The translations under genes and the position numbers were made by a program. A stretch of 64,000 nt of DNA from Micavibrio sp. UBA2137 (lineage in GTDB: Bacteria; Pseudomonadota; Alphaproteobacteria; Micavibrionales; Micavibrionaceae), in contig DCXL01000004.1 of the NCBI GenBank assembly GCA_002328415.1, forward strand, positions 1 through 64,000, read 5' to 3'. Of this stretch, positions 7,952-17,631 are shown one piece after another (positions within the stretch are counted from its first letter, which is position 1; each line of letters starts with the position of its first letter). A model generated the notes under the pieces. The model ran no database searches and was not told where the DNA came from. It saw nothing but the letters and a program-made list of their open reading frames with translations.

Positions 7952-8761
7952 ATGAATGATGAAAAGCCCAATCCTTTTAAGGATGTTTTTGAGAATGTAG
8001 AGGCCACGCCTCTCGAAAAACGCAGCCTGTTTGTGCGTCTACGCAATTATTTCATCGCGGGCATGTTGGTCACAGCACCTATTGCCATTACGCTTATCAT
8101 CACACTGTGGTTTTTGAACCTGATTGATAGTCGCGTGCGCGATATCCTCTCTTTTCAAAATGATCCGTACCAGAATGTCACAATTCCAGGGCTTGGGATT
8201 GTCATTGCGATTGTCTTTTTCATCTTTGTCGGGTGGCTGACACGTAATTATCTTGGTCAGTTGCTCTTGCGTTTGTCTGAGTACCTATTGGATAAAATGC
8301 CGATTGTCCGCACGATCTATTCGGCGATAAAGCAAATCTTTGAAACCGTTATGACGAGTAAAAGTCAGGCGTTCCGAGATGTGGTGATGCTAGAATACCC
8401 ACGTAAGGGCATTTATTCGCTTGGATTTCTAACGGGCAAAACAACAGGCGAGGTCGAGGAAAAGACTCATGAAGACACAATCAATGTCTTTGTACCAACA
8501 ACGCCCAACCCAACGTCTGGTTTCTTGCTTTTCGTTCCGCGTAAGGATGTGACCTTCCTTGATATGACTGTTGAGGAGGGCATTAAAATGGTGGTCTCAG
8601 CTGGTATTATTACGCCTGAATACCCACCTAAGAAGCGTAAGTCTGTTGCTGAAGAGGTCGAGAAAAAGCCTGCACCTAAGAAGGCGTCACCTAAAAAAAC
8701 GACGGCTAAAAAAACGACGGCTAAAAAGACGACGCCTAAAAAGGCAAAAACAAAAAACTAG
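7952..8761 (+). CDS. DUF502 family membrane protein with Lys-rich repeat tail
   Basis: 269 residues from the ATG at 7952; an in-frame TTG at 7934 would fall inside the probable promoter. Two membrane helices (about 30-60 and 80-105) are followed by a soluble domain with PIVRTIYSAIKQ and the conserved VPTTPNPTSGFLLFVP segment that marks DUF502. No biochemical role is established for the family. The last 45 residues are a repetitive Lys/Thr/Ala/Pro tail, encoded by short tandem DNA repeats, that looks disordered and strongly basic. The stop codon overlaps that of the convergent recG by four bases. Confidence 0.88.
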   Translation: MNDEKPNPFKDVFENVEATPLEKRSLFVRLRNYFIAGMLVTAPIAITLIITLWFLNLIDSRVRDILSFQNDPYQNVTIPGLGIVIAIVFFIFVGWLTRNYLGQLLLRLSEYLLDKMPIVRTIYSAIKQIFETVMTSKSQAFRDVVMLEYPRKGIYSLGFLTGKTTGEVEEKTHEDTINVFVPTTPNPTSGFLLFVPRKDVTFLDMTVEEGIKMVVSAGIITPEYPPKKRKSVAEEVEKKPAPKKASPKKTTAKKTTAKKTTPKKAKTKN

Positions 8762-10881
8762 CCCGCTTTTAAATAGCGGATGGCCTTGTCAGCCTGAAAG
8801 AGATAGAGCAATTCACGCAGGCGCTTCCCGCGTTTGCTTTGTAAATCAGGGTCATTCATGACAATCAATTTTGCATCATCACTGGCAATGGGCAGCAAGT
8901 GGCCATGCGCCTCTACATCGGCAATTTGAAACTCGGGCATGCCACTTTGCTTTGTACCTAAAATGTCGCCGCTGCCACGCAAAGTCATATCTTTCTCGGC
9001 AATGATAAAACCATCTTCTGTATCACGCATGGTGAGTAGGCGCTCTTTGGCGGTTTCCCCAAGGGGTGTTTTATAAAGCAGGAAGCAATAGGATTTATCA
9101 CCACCACGTCCCACGCGCCCGCGTAATTGGTGTAATTGTGCTAGTCCAAAGCGATTGGATTCCTCAATCACCATGATGGTGGCTTCTGGCACATTGACGC
9201 CTACCTCTATCACCGTTGTGGCCACCAATATATCTATATTGCCGCTCGCAAAATCATCCATGACCTTGTCCTTGTCGGGGCCTTTCATCCGTCCATGCAC
9301 CAAACCCACACGCGCGCCAAAGATGCTCTCCAATACCTGGAAGCGCTCTTCAGCAGCGGTTAAATCCAGAACCTCGGATTCCTCAACCAAGGGACAGACC
9401 CAGTAAACGCGCGCACCTGCCGCAATCTGGCGCTTAAGTCCCGCAATCATCTCCTCAATTTTATCAGCGGGAATAAGACGCGTATCAATAGGTTCGCGCC
9501 CAGGGGGCTTTTCAGTGATGCGCGACACATCCATGTCACCATAAGCCGTTAGGGCAAGCGTGCGCGGAATAGGGGTGGCCGTCATAACCAGAACGTCGGT
9601 GCCTTGTCCCTTGCTTGAAAGTAAAATGCGTTGATGTACGCCAAAACGGTGTTGTTCATCAATGACCGCCACACCCAAATCGGCGAAATCGACCTTGGCC
9701 TGAAACAAGGCGTGCGTGCCAATCACAAGGCGGACTTGGCCTGATGCAATTTTGGCGTAAAGATCGCGTTTTTCCTTGGCAGTCAGGCGACCCGTAAGGA
9801 GTACAGGTTGAATGCCCAGAGGTTCAAGAAGTGGTGTGAGCGTTTCCATATGTTGACGCGCCAGAATCTCGGTGGGTGCCATAAGGGCTGCTTGTGCACC
9901 ACTATCCAGTGCGCTCATCATGGAAAGGGCCGCCACAATCGTTTTCCCAGAGCCAACATCCCCTTGGATAAGGCGCATCATCTTTAAGGGGGCGGCCATA
10001 TCGGCGTCAATTTCACTTAAGACAACATTTTGTGCATTTGTGAGTGTAAAGGGCAGGGCACGTTCAAGCTGTGTGCGATAATCACCTTTAATCTGAAAGC
10101 TGCGCCCCCCTTTTTTCTTTTGTTTGTGACGAGCAAGCGCAAGCGATAATTGATTGGCCAGAAATTCATCATAGGCAAGACGTTCGCGGAAAGCTGTATC
10201 CTTTTCCAAATCAGGTGCGCTTTCAGGGTGATGCAGTTTAAGAAGTGCCTCTTTCCATGCGGGCCAGTTATGCCGTTTGATTAGCGCCGCGTCATTCCAT
10301 TCGGTCAGATTAGGCGCAAATTCAAGGGCGGTTTGCATGGCCTTTATAACAACCTTGTTTGAGACGCCATGGGTGAGGGGGTAAATAGGTTCTGCCTTGG
10401 GGATGGCCTTTTCTTCACCGCTGGCGGCAATGTAATCAGGGTGCACAATTTGCAAACGCCCTTGATAGCCCTCAACCTTACCACTGATTTTAACAGTTTT
10501 TCCAACGGGAAGTTGTTTTTCAATCCAGTCCTTGTGCGCATGAAAGAAAACAAGAGAGAGATTGCCTGTCTCGTTCTCAACCTTAACCTTGTAAGGTAGT
10601 CCGCGCTTTGGATTTGGCATGTGCGCCACGACCTTGACCTCAAAGGTGGCAATGCGTCCAGGCTCGGCATCTGCGATAGAAGGCATGTAGGAGCGATCAA
10701 TCAAATCAATCGGTGCATGCCAGAGCAAATCCATTACGCGCGAACCGCCCACAAGGCGTTCAACTGCTGTACTTGTCTTGGGCCCAATACCAGGCAAGAC
10801 TGACAGTGCACGGAACACAGGGTCGAGGATAAAGGGACGTTGTCCTGCGGAGCTTGTTCTGGAGTGTGGTGCTTGCGTCAT
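8758..10881 (-). CDS. recG: ATP-dependent DNA helicase RecG
   Basis: Remodels stalled replication forks and branch-migrates Holliday junctions. 707 residues, typical size. An N-terminal wedge/OB region (about 75-150) precedes the superfamily 2 motor: Walker A GDVGSGKT (307-314), motif II DEQH (408-411), TATPIPRTL, and motif VI in the QLRGRVGRG region near 600. Only the last bases overlap the DUF502 gene. The ATG start has a 47-base gap to the divergent sdhE. No ambiguity of function; a frameshift or truncation is not seen. Confidence 0.97.
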   Translation of the reverse strand: MTQAPHSRTSSAGQRPFILDPVFRALSVLPGIGPKTSTAVERLVGGSRVMDLLWHAPIDLIDRSYMPSIADAEPGRIATFEVKVVAHMPNPKRGLPYKVKVENETGNLSLVFFHAHKDWIEKQLPVGKTVKISGKVEGYQGRLQIVHPDYIAASGEEKAIPKAEPIYPLTHGVSNKVVIKAMQTALEFAPNLTEWNDAALIKRHNWPAWKEALLKLHHPESAPDLEKDTAFRERLAYDEFLANQLSLALARHKQKKKGGRSFQIKGDYRTQLERALPFTLTNAQNVVLSEIDADMAAPLKMMRLIQGDVGSGKTIVAALSMMSALDSGAQAALMAPTEILARQHMETLTPLLEPLGIQPVLLTGRLTAKEKRDLYAKIASGQVRLVIGTHALFQAKVDFADLGVAVIDEQHRFGVHQRILLSSKGQGTDVLVMTATPIPRTLALTAYGDMDVSRITEKPPGREPIDTRLIPADKIEEMIAGLKRQIAAGARVYWVCPLVEESEVLDLTAAEERFQVLESIFGARVGLVHGRMKGPDKDKVMDDFASGNIDILVATTVIEVGVNVPEATIMVIEESNRFGLAQLHQLRGRVGRGGDKSYCFLLYKTPLGETAKERLLTMRDTEDGFIIAEKDMTLRGSGDILGTKQSGMPEFQIADVEAHGHLLPIASDDAKLIVMNDPDLQSKRGKRLRELLYLFQADKAIRYLKAG

Positions 10882-10928
10882 AAATCTAACGGGACAAATA
10901 ATTTATAGTGTGGTAACAGTTTCAAACT

Positions 10929-11189
10929 ATGCAAGAAAATGACAGCAAGCGCAATCGCCTCATCTACCGTGCCAATTATCGTGGCACAAAGGAAATGGAT
11001 ATGCTGATTGGTACATTTGCCAAAAAGATTGTTCCGACTCTCGATGAGACGCAACTGCCTGAATTCGAGGCCTTCCTGAATGAGGAAGATCCTGACCTGT
11101 TTAAGTGGTATTCCGATAAGGGCGGCGTGCCAGAAGGGCATATGACATCTGTCATGAAACTGTTCCTCGCATTTGATTACAGCGTTTGA
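10929..11189 (+). CDS. sdhE: FAD assembly factor SdhE (succinate dehydrogenase flavinylation)
   Basis: Small helical protein that promotes covalent FAD attachment to SdhA. 86 residues as expected. The RGxxE signature is present as RGTKE (18-22), followed by the family's acidic helix segment and the LNEEDPDLFKWY block. It precedes mfd, with 31 bases between its stop and the mfd ATG at 11221. The neighbouring recG-sdhE-mfd arrangement is common in alphaproteobacteria. Confidence 0.92.
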   Translation: MQENDSKRNRLIYRANYRGTKEMDMLIGTFAKKIVPTLDETQLPEFEAFLNEEDPDLFKWYSDKGGVPEGHMTSVMKLFLAFDYSV

Positions 11190-11220
11190 TTTTTCTCACA
11201 ATAACTCTATAAAAGCTTCC

Positions 11221-14200
11221 ATGGAATACGCGCATGAACTGAGTGAGACGAAGGACATGCCTCAACTGGACACCATTTTTGGTGTACCAGAGGGGCAAGA
11301 TGCGCGCGTGTTGGCTGATCTCGCACGGGAGAAGATGGCCAAAGATAGCGTCATTGTGCATGTTGCCCTTGATGATGCGCGGTGCGAGAGCCTGCATGAT
11401 GCACTGACCTTTTTTGCCCCTGATGTCGAAATCGTGCGCTTTCCCGCATGGGACTGCCTGCCTTATGATCGTGTGTCACCCAGTGCGGACATTGTGGCGC
11501 AACGCGTTTCGGCACTCTGTATCTTTTTGGGATGGCAATCTACCAAGGTTCGTAAGCCGCGCATTGTGTTAACCACGGTTAATGCCGCCTTGCAGAAGGT
11601 GATGCCGCAAGAAGCGCTTGAAAATGCATCTCTTAATTTTGTACGTGGCGGGCGCGTCTCCGAAGATAATCTCTTTAATTACCTCACGGGCAATGGTTAT
11701 CACCGCACCGACACAGTGCGCGAACCCGGCGAATATGCGGTGCGCGGTGGGATTATTGATATCTATCCAGCCGACGCGGATCATCCTGTGCGCCTTGATT
11801 TGTTTGGGGATGAAATTGAATCACTCAAGAGTTTCGATGCATTAAGCCAAAGAAGTTTAGATCAACTTGAGAATTTCTCTTTAACCCCTGCATCTGAATA
11901 TTTTCTAAGTAAAAAACAAATCGACACGTTTCGTAGTAATTATCGTAAATTGTTTGGTGTGCCGCATGAAAATGATGCCCTTTATCACGCCATCAGTGAG
12001 GGCCGTAATTACAACGGCGCGGAACATTGGCTCCCGCTTTTTTACGACGAGATGGCCAACCTATTCGATTACCTACCCGCGCATTTCGTGACCCATGACT
12101 ATCATGGGGTTCAAGCACAAGAAGAGCGCTTGAGCCACATTGCCGATTATTACGACACGCGGAAATCGCTGGAAACAACAAGTCTTAAAAAGACCAAGGA
12201 CAAAAATGGGATGGAAGGTGCCATTTATCGCCCTATCCCGCCTGCGCTTTTATTTGTGCAAGAGGTCATTGCGCGTGATGCTATTTTCTCACCCTTCCGT
12301 TCCGAGGCACAAAAGACAAAAGGCGGGGGTGCAAGCAAGGCGCGCAACTTTGCCGATATTCGCGCCCTGCCTGATGGCAATGTGTTTGCAGCGGTAAAAG
12401 AAACAATTAGTACCTATCAGGCGCAGAAAAAACGCGTGTTGATTGCAGCCTATAGTGAAGGCTCGCGTGCGCGATTAAAAACAATTTTGGAGACCGAGCA
12501 TATCGCCAATATTGTTGCCTGCGATAATTTTAAACAGGCCAGTAAAGCACCCCTCCAGCAAATCTCACTTGTTGTTTTAAGCATTGAAAGCGGCTTTGTT
12601 GCTGATGATATTGCTGTTCTGACCGAACAGGATATTTTGGGCGATCGCCTGACGCGGACTTTGAAGAAAAAGAAGAAGGTGAGCGATAACTTTATCGCAG
12701 AAGCCTCGTCTCTCCAGCAGGGCGATCTGGTTATTCATTCAGAGCATGGACTTGGGCGCTTTGAGGGTCTTGAAACTTTGCAGGCCGCAGGCGTCTATCA
12801 CGATTGTGTGAAGCTGGTTTATCTGGGTGGTGACAAGCTATATGTGCCCATTGAAAATATCGAGGTGCTTTCCCGCTATGGCGATGAAAACACAATGGGG
12901 CAACTGGATAAACTGGGTGGTGCCGGGTGGCAGGCGCGCAAGGCCAAAGTTAAAAAGGATTTGTTGCGCATAGCCGAGCATCTGATGAAAATTGCCGCCG
13001 CGCGTCACCTCAAAAAGGGTGAGAAGATTCATGTGGCTGAAGAGCCATACAACAAGTTTGTGGCAGGCTTCCCCTACGTTGAAACCAATGACCAACAACG
13101 CGCCATTGATGCGGTGATTGAGGATATGCAAAGCGGCCGTCCCATGGACAGGCTCGTGTGTGGTGATGTCGGATTTGGGAAAACAGAAATCGCATTGCGT
13201 GCCGCGGCTGTGGCCGCTCTTGACGGATTACAAGTGGCGGTTATTGCACCAACGACACTTCTGGTGCGCCAGCATTATCAAGGGTTTGTTGAGCGTTTTA
13301 AAAATATGGGGCTGCGCGTTGTGCAGCTTTCGCGCCTTGTGTCACAGGCGGATGCCAAATCGGCGCGCGATGAAATTGCAAAGGGCACGGCCAATATTGT
13401 CATCGGCACACATGCGTTGCTGAGTAAAGAAACACGCTTTTCTAATTTGGGATTGATGATCATTGATGAGGAGCAGCGCTTTGGTGTGAAGCAAAAAGAG
13501 CGCCTTAAAGAAATAAAAGAAAACGTCCATGTGCTCACATTAACGGCCACGCCTATTCCACGTACGCTTCAAATGGCACTCACGGGTGTCAAAGATATGA
13601 GCATTATTGCGACACCTCCCGTTGACAGGCTTGCCATCCGTACATTTGTCCTTCCTTATGACCCCGTTGTTATTCGCGAGGCATTGTTGCGCGAACATTA
13701 TCGTGGCGGGCAAAGTTTTTATGTCTGCCCACGTGTATCAGATATTGCCGATCTGGAAGAGGCGCTGAAAGAGCTTGTCCCTGAGGTGCGTGTTGTCGCC
13801 GCCCACGGGCAAATGAGTTCAAACGAGCTTGAGGCTAAAATGAATGCCTTCATCGACAAGCAATATGATGTGTTGCTGGCAACAAATATTATTGAATCTG
13901 GTCTGGATATACCAACGGCTAACACGATGATTGTGCATCGCGCCGATATGTTCGGATTGTCCCAGCTTTATCAAATTCGCGGACGTATTGGTCGCTCGAA
14001 GGTGCGTGCTTATGCTTATCTGACAACAGAGCCGGCAAAGCGTTTGACAGATACGGCGCAAAAGCGTTTGGAAGTTTTGGAAATGCTCGACACACTGGGC
14101 GCTGGGTTCCAACTTGCAAGCCACGACATGGATATTCGTGGCGCTGGTAATCTGGTGGGCGAGGAACAATCAGGGCACATTAAGGAAGTCGGTGTCGAGC

Positions 14201-14721
14201 TTTATCAACAAATGTTAGAAGAAGCAGTTGCTATGGTGAAAGCGGGCGTTGATGAACCAACGGCACTTGGTACGCAAAGCTTTACCCCGCAAATTAATCT
14301 GGGCACATCCATCCTTATTCCTGAAAACTATGTGCAGGATCTGTCTGTGCGTATGTCGCTTTACCGTCGTTTGTCTGAACTGGAAGAGCAAGAGGAAATA
14401 GAAGCATTCGCCGCTGAGATGATTGACCGATTTGGGCCACTTCCTGATGAGGTTGAAAACCTACTTGATATCGTCAAAATCAAACAGCTTTGCAAGAAAG
14501 CCGGCATTGATAAGCTTGATGCAGGGCCAAAGGGGGCTGTTATCGGGTTTCATAATAATCTGCCGCCTAATCCAGAGGGGCTTATCGCGTGGATTGATTC
14601 AAAACGTGGGACGGTCAAATTACGCCCAGATCAGAAAATCGCGCTCTTGAAAAGCTGGAGCTCTATTGCGCAGCGTGTTTCAGGTATTCGTGCCGTTCTC
14701 ACCGAGTTGAGCAGTTTATAA
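11221..14721 (+). CDS. mfd: Transcription-repair coupling factor Mfd
   Basis: Removes RNA polymerase stalled at DNA lesions and recruits UvrA. 1166 residues from the ATG at 11221; a TTG at 11173 inside sdhE is the longer option but adds no family-like sequence. Order: UvrB-homology N-terminal region, RNA-polymerase interaction domain (with QQGDLVIHSEHGLGRF near 500), RecG-like translocase with Walker A GDVGFGKT near 648 and DEEQ near 749, then the TRCF C-terminal domain. Reads through without frameshift. Confidence 0.97.
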   Translation: MEYAHELSETKDMPQLDTIFGVPEGQDARVLADLAREKMAKDSVIVHVALDDARCESLHDALTFFAPDVEIVRFPAWDCLPYDRVSPSADIVAQRVSALCIFLGWQSTKVRKPRIVLTTVNAALQKVMPQEALENASLNFVRGGRVSEDNLFNYLTGNGYHRTDTVREPGEYAVRGGIIDIYPADADHPVRLDLFGDEIESLKSFDALSQRSLDQLENFSLTPASEYFLSKKQIDTFRSNYRKLFGVPHENDALYHAISEGRNYNGAEHWLPLFYDEMANLFDYLPAHFVTHDYHGVQAQEERLSHIADYYDTRKSLETTSLKKTKDKNGMEGAIYRPIPPALLFVQEVIARDAIFSPFRSEAQKTKGGGASKARNFADIRALPDGNVFAAVKETISTYQAQKKRVLIAAYSEGSRARLKTILETEHIANIVACDNFKQASKAPLQQISLVVLSIESGFVADDIAVLTEQDILGDRLTRTLKKKKKVSDNFIAEASSLQQGDLVIHSEHGLGRFEGLETLQAAGVYHDCVKLVYLGGDKLYVPIENIEVLSRYGDENTMGQLDKLGGAGWQARKAKVKKDLLRIAEHLMKIAAARHLKKGEKIHVAEEPYNKFVAGFPYVETNDQQRAIDAVIEDMQSGRPMDRLVCGDVGFGKTEIALRAAAVAALDGLQVAVIAPTTLLVRQHYQGFVERFKNMGLRVVQLSRLVSQADAKSARDEIAKGTANIVIGTHALLSKETRFSNLGLMIIDEEQRFGVKQKERLKEIKENVHVLTLTATPIPRTLQMALTGVKDMSIIATPPVDRLAIRTFVLPYDPVVIREALLREHYRGGQSFYVCPRVSDIADLEEALKELVPEVRVVAAHGQMSSNELEAKMNAFIDKQYDVLLATNIIESGLDIPTANTMIVHRADMFGLSQLYQIRGRIGRSKVRAYAYLTTEPAKRLTDTAQKRLEVLEMLDTLGAGFQLASHDMDIRGAGNLVGEEQSGHIKEVGVELYQQMLEEAVAMVKAGVDEPTALGTQSFTPQINLGTSILIPENYVQDLSVRMSLYRRLSELEEQEEIEAFAAEMIDRFGPLPDEVENLLDIVKIKQLCKKAGIDKLDAGPKGAVIGFHNNLPPNPEGLIAWIDSKRGTVKLRPDQKIALLKSWSSIAQRVSGIRAVLTELSSL

Positions 14722-14771
14722 ATTCATAAAAAGTCTGGTCAGGTTAGGTATCTCATGGTGAAATAGCATTC

Positions 14772-15971
14772 ATGAGAAATGATTTTGCAAAAAAGTTGCG
14801 AGAGTATGAGGCACGCTTTGAAGCAATGGAGCCAGAGGAGCAGATTGTCCTGAAGGACAAATTCGTTAATAGCGAAAAATATGAGACTGAAGTTGAAGGG
14901 TATATCGTCGTTTGGAATACGCGTATTGCCAAGGACGGCCCATTGCCATTTTGTGCCAAAGGAGGAACGCGTATTCATCCCAAGGTGACGTTGGATGAAA
15001 TCAAGATGCTGGCGCGTAAAATGGCGCTTAAAAATGCGGCCGCTGGATTGCCTCTTGGTGGTGCAAAGTCGGGTCTACGCGGTAATCCGGATGAGAAAGA
15101 ATTTAAACGGAAATATCAAAAGTTTGTTGAGATTGCCAAACCCTATTTCCATGAAAATGGCGGCAAATGCGGTGGACTTGGATTTGATATTGGCGCGCGC
15201 CCAGAGCATGTTGACTGGGCCATTGAAGTCTTAGGGTCTGGTAAGTCATTCACTGGAAAGCCTGCAAAGCTGGGTGGTACAGATTATGATAAAAATGGAA
15301 TTGCAGGGTTGGGTGTGGCCGTTGCCGCGCGGACCTATCTGGATGCCGTTGGAAAATCAGCCAAAGGTGCGCAATTTGCGGTACAAGGGCTAGGCGCGAT
15401 GGGAGCGGCGGTCACTAAATATTTTGCCGCATATGGAGGACAAATGGTTGCTCTAGGTGATCCTGTTCTTGAAGGCACATGGGTTTTTAAGTCACCCCCA
15501 ACAAAAGCCTTTTACGAATATGTTGGGGAGCGTGATTATAAAAAGATACGTACGTATTTGGATATAAATGCAAACCATATTGGCAAGGACAGTAATGTTG
15601 TGCTTGAACAGGCATGTGATGTTTTGTTTCCGTGCGCCATGCAAAATGTGATTACAAACACAAATGTAGCCAAGTTGAAAACAAAGCTGATTTGCGAGGG
15701 CGCCAATGAGCCCGTGGCGCTGGACACCTATAAACGTCTTCAAAGCCGCTGTATTCCCGTTATTCCAGACTTTATCGCCAATCCAGGAGGCGTGATTGCC
15801 GCCTTTGTCGAAATGACATCCAAAAGCAAGGATAAGGTTACCGAGGCCAAGGAAATGACTGAAATGCGCATTGCAGAGAATGTGCGTGCCTGCCTAAAAT
15901 TGGCCGAGGAGCATGGCGTGTCCTTACGTGAGGCGGGGCTCTATCTGGCCTATCAGCGGATATTGGATTAA
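14772..15971 (+). CDS. Glu/Leu/Phe/Val dehydrogenase family oxidoreductase
   Basis: NAD(P)-dependent oxidative deamination of an amino acid to its 2-oxo acid, or the reverse. 399 residues. N-terminal substrate domain with CAKGGTRIHP (Lys 63) and PLGGAKSG (catalytic Lys 99), then a Rossmann domain beginning near 180 with VQGLGAMG as the dinucleotide loop, and C-terminal NPGGV. The sequence does not tell Glu from Leu or Phe specificity. It stands alone between mfd and the 144-residue orphan. Confidence 0.9.
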   Translation: MRNDFAKKLREYEARFEAMEPEEQIVLKDKFVNSEKYETEVEGYIVVWNTRIAKDGPLPFCAKGGTRIHPKVTLDEIKMLARKMALKNAAAGLPLGGAKSGLRGNPDEKEFKRKYQKFVEIAKPYFHENGGKCGGLGFDIGARPEHVDWAIEVLGSGKSFTGKPAKLGGTDYDKNGIAGLGVAVAARTYLDAVGKSAKGAQFAVQGLGAMGAAVTKYFAAYGGQMVALGDPVLEGTWVFKSPPTKAFYEYVGERDYKKIRTYLDINANHIGKDSNVVLEQACDVLFPCAMQNVITNTNVAKLKTKLICEGANEPVALDTYKRLQSRCIPVIPDFIANPGGVIAAFVEMTSKSKDKVTEAKEMTEMRIAENVRACLKLAEEHGVSLREAGLYLAYQRILD

Positions 15972-15997
15972 AAGATAGTCGTTTTGAGCGCCAAGTG

Positions 15998-16018
15998 ATA
16001 TACTTACGTGTAGTATAT
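15998..16018. promoter_or_regulatory. 7-bp inverted repeat upstream of the orphan gene at 16045
   Basis: ATATACT at 15998-16004 and AGTATAT at 16012-16018 around a 7-base spacer. Half-site geometry suits a dimeric repressor, though the TATACT/TATATT sequences could also be -10 boxes. Confidence 0.35.
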
Positions 16019-16044
16019 TAGTTTACGGGAAAAGCGAGGACCTC

Positions 16045-16479
16045 ATGTCTAGCCTCTACATGGAACAAAAAATCAAAGAAGCCTTGGAAAAAGCGGACGG
16101 TAATCAAAGCCGTGCCAAACAATATATTTTGGAATGGGCAACACAGGATATGGCGTTGCTATTGGGCTTGACCAAAGCACATTTAAATGGACTTGCAGCT
16201 TACGCCGTAACAAAGGTTGCGCGCACAGGGCGTGTGGGTGAAACACCTATTCAAAATAATGAACATATTTCAACTGCCGCCAAAGGTTTGAACAAAACCC
16301 CTGAAAGCTTTGGTAAGGACTTACTGCTCGCACTTTCTGGACGTGATAGCGTGCATTTTGGCATGGAGGCCGCCTCTGGTCGCCCTGTATCTCGTCGTTC
16401 AAAGGCCTCTCAATCACATATTGACGCGATAAGATCTCTGGCTGCAGGGCGTGTTGCATCCAAGCCCAAGAAGTCTTAA
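16045..16479 (+). CDS. Hypothetical protein, 144 residues, family not recognised
   Basis: The first 40 residues are helical and resemble the Fis-type pattern of an amphipathic helix followed by ADGNQSRAKQY, but a true DNA-binding motif cannot be claimed. The C-terminal 40 residues are basic and Ser/Ala-rich. No signal peptide or membrane helix. A purine-rich region ending AGCGAGGACC precedes the ATG. The AmgK-like gene starts 10 bases after its stop, so the two are probably one operon. A palindrome at 15998-16018 lies in its promoter region. Confidence 0.6.
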   Translation: MSSLYMEQKIKEALEKADGNQSRAKQYILEWATQDMALLLGLTKAHLNGLAAYAVTKVARTGRVGETPIQNNEHISTAAKGLNKTPESFGKDLLLALSGRDSVHFGMEAASGRPVSRRSKASQSHIDAIRSLAAGRVASKPKKS

Positions 16480-16489
16480 AACTACTCCC

Positions 16490-17554
16490 ATGACGAATTA
16501 TGCTTCCCAGCTCGCGACCGAGCAACGCGATACGATTGCGCAGTTTCTGAGTGAAACTCAATTTTCAGATTACACATTGTCGCCGATTTCCGCCGATTGG
16601 GGCGCGCGTCATTATTTCCGTCTCTCACACAAAACAGAACAACGTCAAACAGCGCTTGTTATGGTGTGTGAGGATGAAGTGAACCGCAAAAGCTTGCCTG
16701 CTTTTGTGGCTATTTCTGAAAAATTACGCTCCGTAAATATCAGTGCACCAGAAGTTTATAAGGTTGATGAGGCGCAAGGGTTGGCTCTAGTAGAAGATTT
16801 TGGTGATGTAGATTATGCATTGGCGCTTGAGCGCGACATATTACCTAAGTCTGAGATTTATAATCGCGCCGCACAAATTTTGATGCATCTAGGGCAGCGA
16901 AAGGAGTTGGCCCAAGACTTACCTGATTTCTTTGAAACCCCTGTTTACAAAGGGCACATTAGGGCGCTCGACTGGTTTGTGCCAAGCCGCCTTAATCACA
17001 AAAATGACCCGAAATGGCGTGATCAGTATTTAAGTATTTGGGAGAGCATCGAGGCAAAATTACCCGAAGCGCAAAAAGGCTTCACCCATATAGATTATCA
17101 TCCGGGCAATATGATGTATTTGCCCGAGCGCACAGCCATCAGACAATGCGGACTGCTGGATTTTCAAGGGGCGTGTTTTGGGCCCTTGGCCTATGATTAC
17201 ACCAATCTTCTCAAAGACATACGCCATGATGTTCTGCAATCAATTGAGGCACATATTTTGTCTGAAGTCACAAATAAGATGACGCCCGCGCATAAAGAAA
17301 GCTTCATGGCGTGGTATCGTTTCCTATGTGTACAATTTCATCTGCGTATTGTGGGACAGGTCATTAAGATTGCACATGTGATGGGACGTGATGATTTGCT
17401 CGGCTTTCTGCCACGTGTCACAGCTTATTTATCAGATGAATTGCGTACTGATGACTTTCACGAGTTGGCGACATTCTTCCACCATATAGGTGTTGATTTT
17501 AGAAACGCAGATATCACGCTGGATAAATCACTTATTGCCGAGAATGCCTTTTAA
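16490..17554 (+). CDS. Aminoglycoside-phosphotransferase-fold sugar kinase (AmgK-like)
   Basis: 354 residues from the ATG at 16490; the longer frame starting at 16451 lies inside the previous gene. Kinase signatures: HIDYHPGNMMYL near 200 (catalytic Asp and Asn) and LDFQGACFGPLAYDY (metal-binding Asp) near 220. This pattern matches the AmgK/anomeric sugar kinase group, where AmgK phosphorylates N-acetylmuramate or N-acetylglucosamine at C1 in cell-wall recycling. The usual partner, the nucleotidyltransferase MurU, is not in the window, so the substrate remains inferred. Confidence 0.75.
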   Translation: MTNYASQLATEQRDTIAQFLSETQFSDYTLSPISADWGARHYFRLSHKTEQRQTALVMVCEDEVNRKSLPAFVAISEKLRSVNISAPEVYKVDEAQGLALVEDFGDVDYALALERDILPKSEIYNRAAQILMHLGQRKELAQDLPDFFETPVYKGHIRALDWFVPSRLNHKNDPKWRDQYLSIWESIEAKLPEAQKGFTHIDYHPGNMMYLPERTAIRQCGLLDFQGACFGPLAYDYTNLLKDIRHDVLQSIEAHILSEVTNKMTPAHKESFMAWYRFLCVQFHLRIVGQVIKIAHVMGRDDLLGFLPRVTAYLSDELRTDDFHELATFFHHIGVDFRNADITLDKSLIAENAF

Positions 17555-17631
17555 GATGTGATGACTTGCAAAGGCCAAAGTCTTTCGCTAATTTCTTTTA
17601 CAGAAATCACATTATATAAAGGATGCATCTC

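Noticed and set aside
10929..11220. Mfd start at the TTG inside sdhE (11173)
   Set aside because: The added 16 residues are not family-like and the ATG at 11221 matches known Mfd N-termini better.
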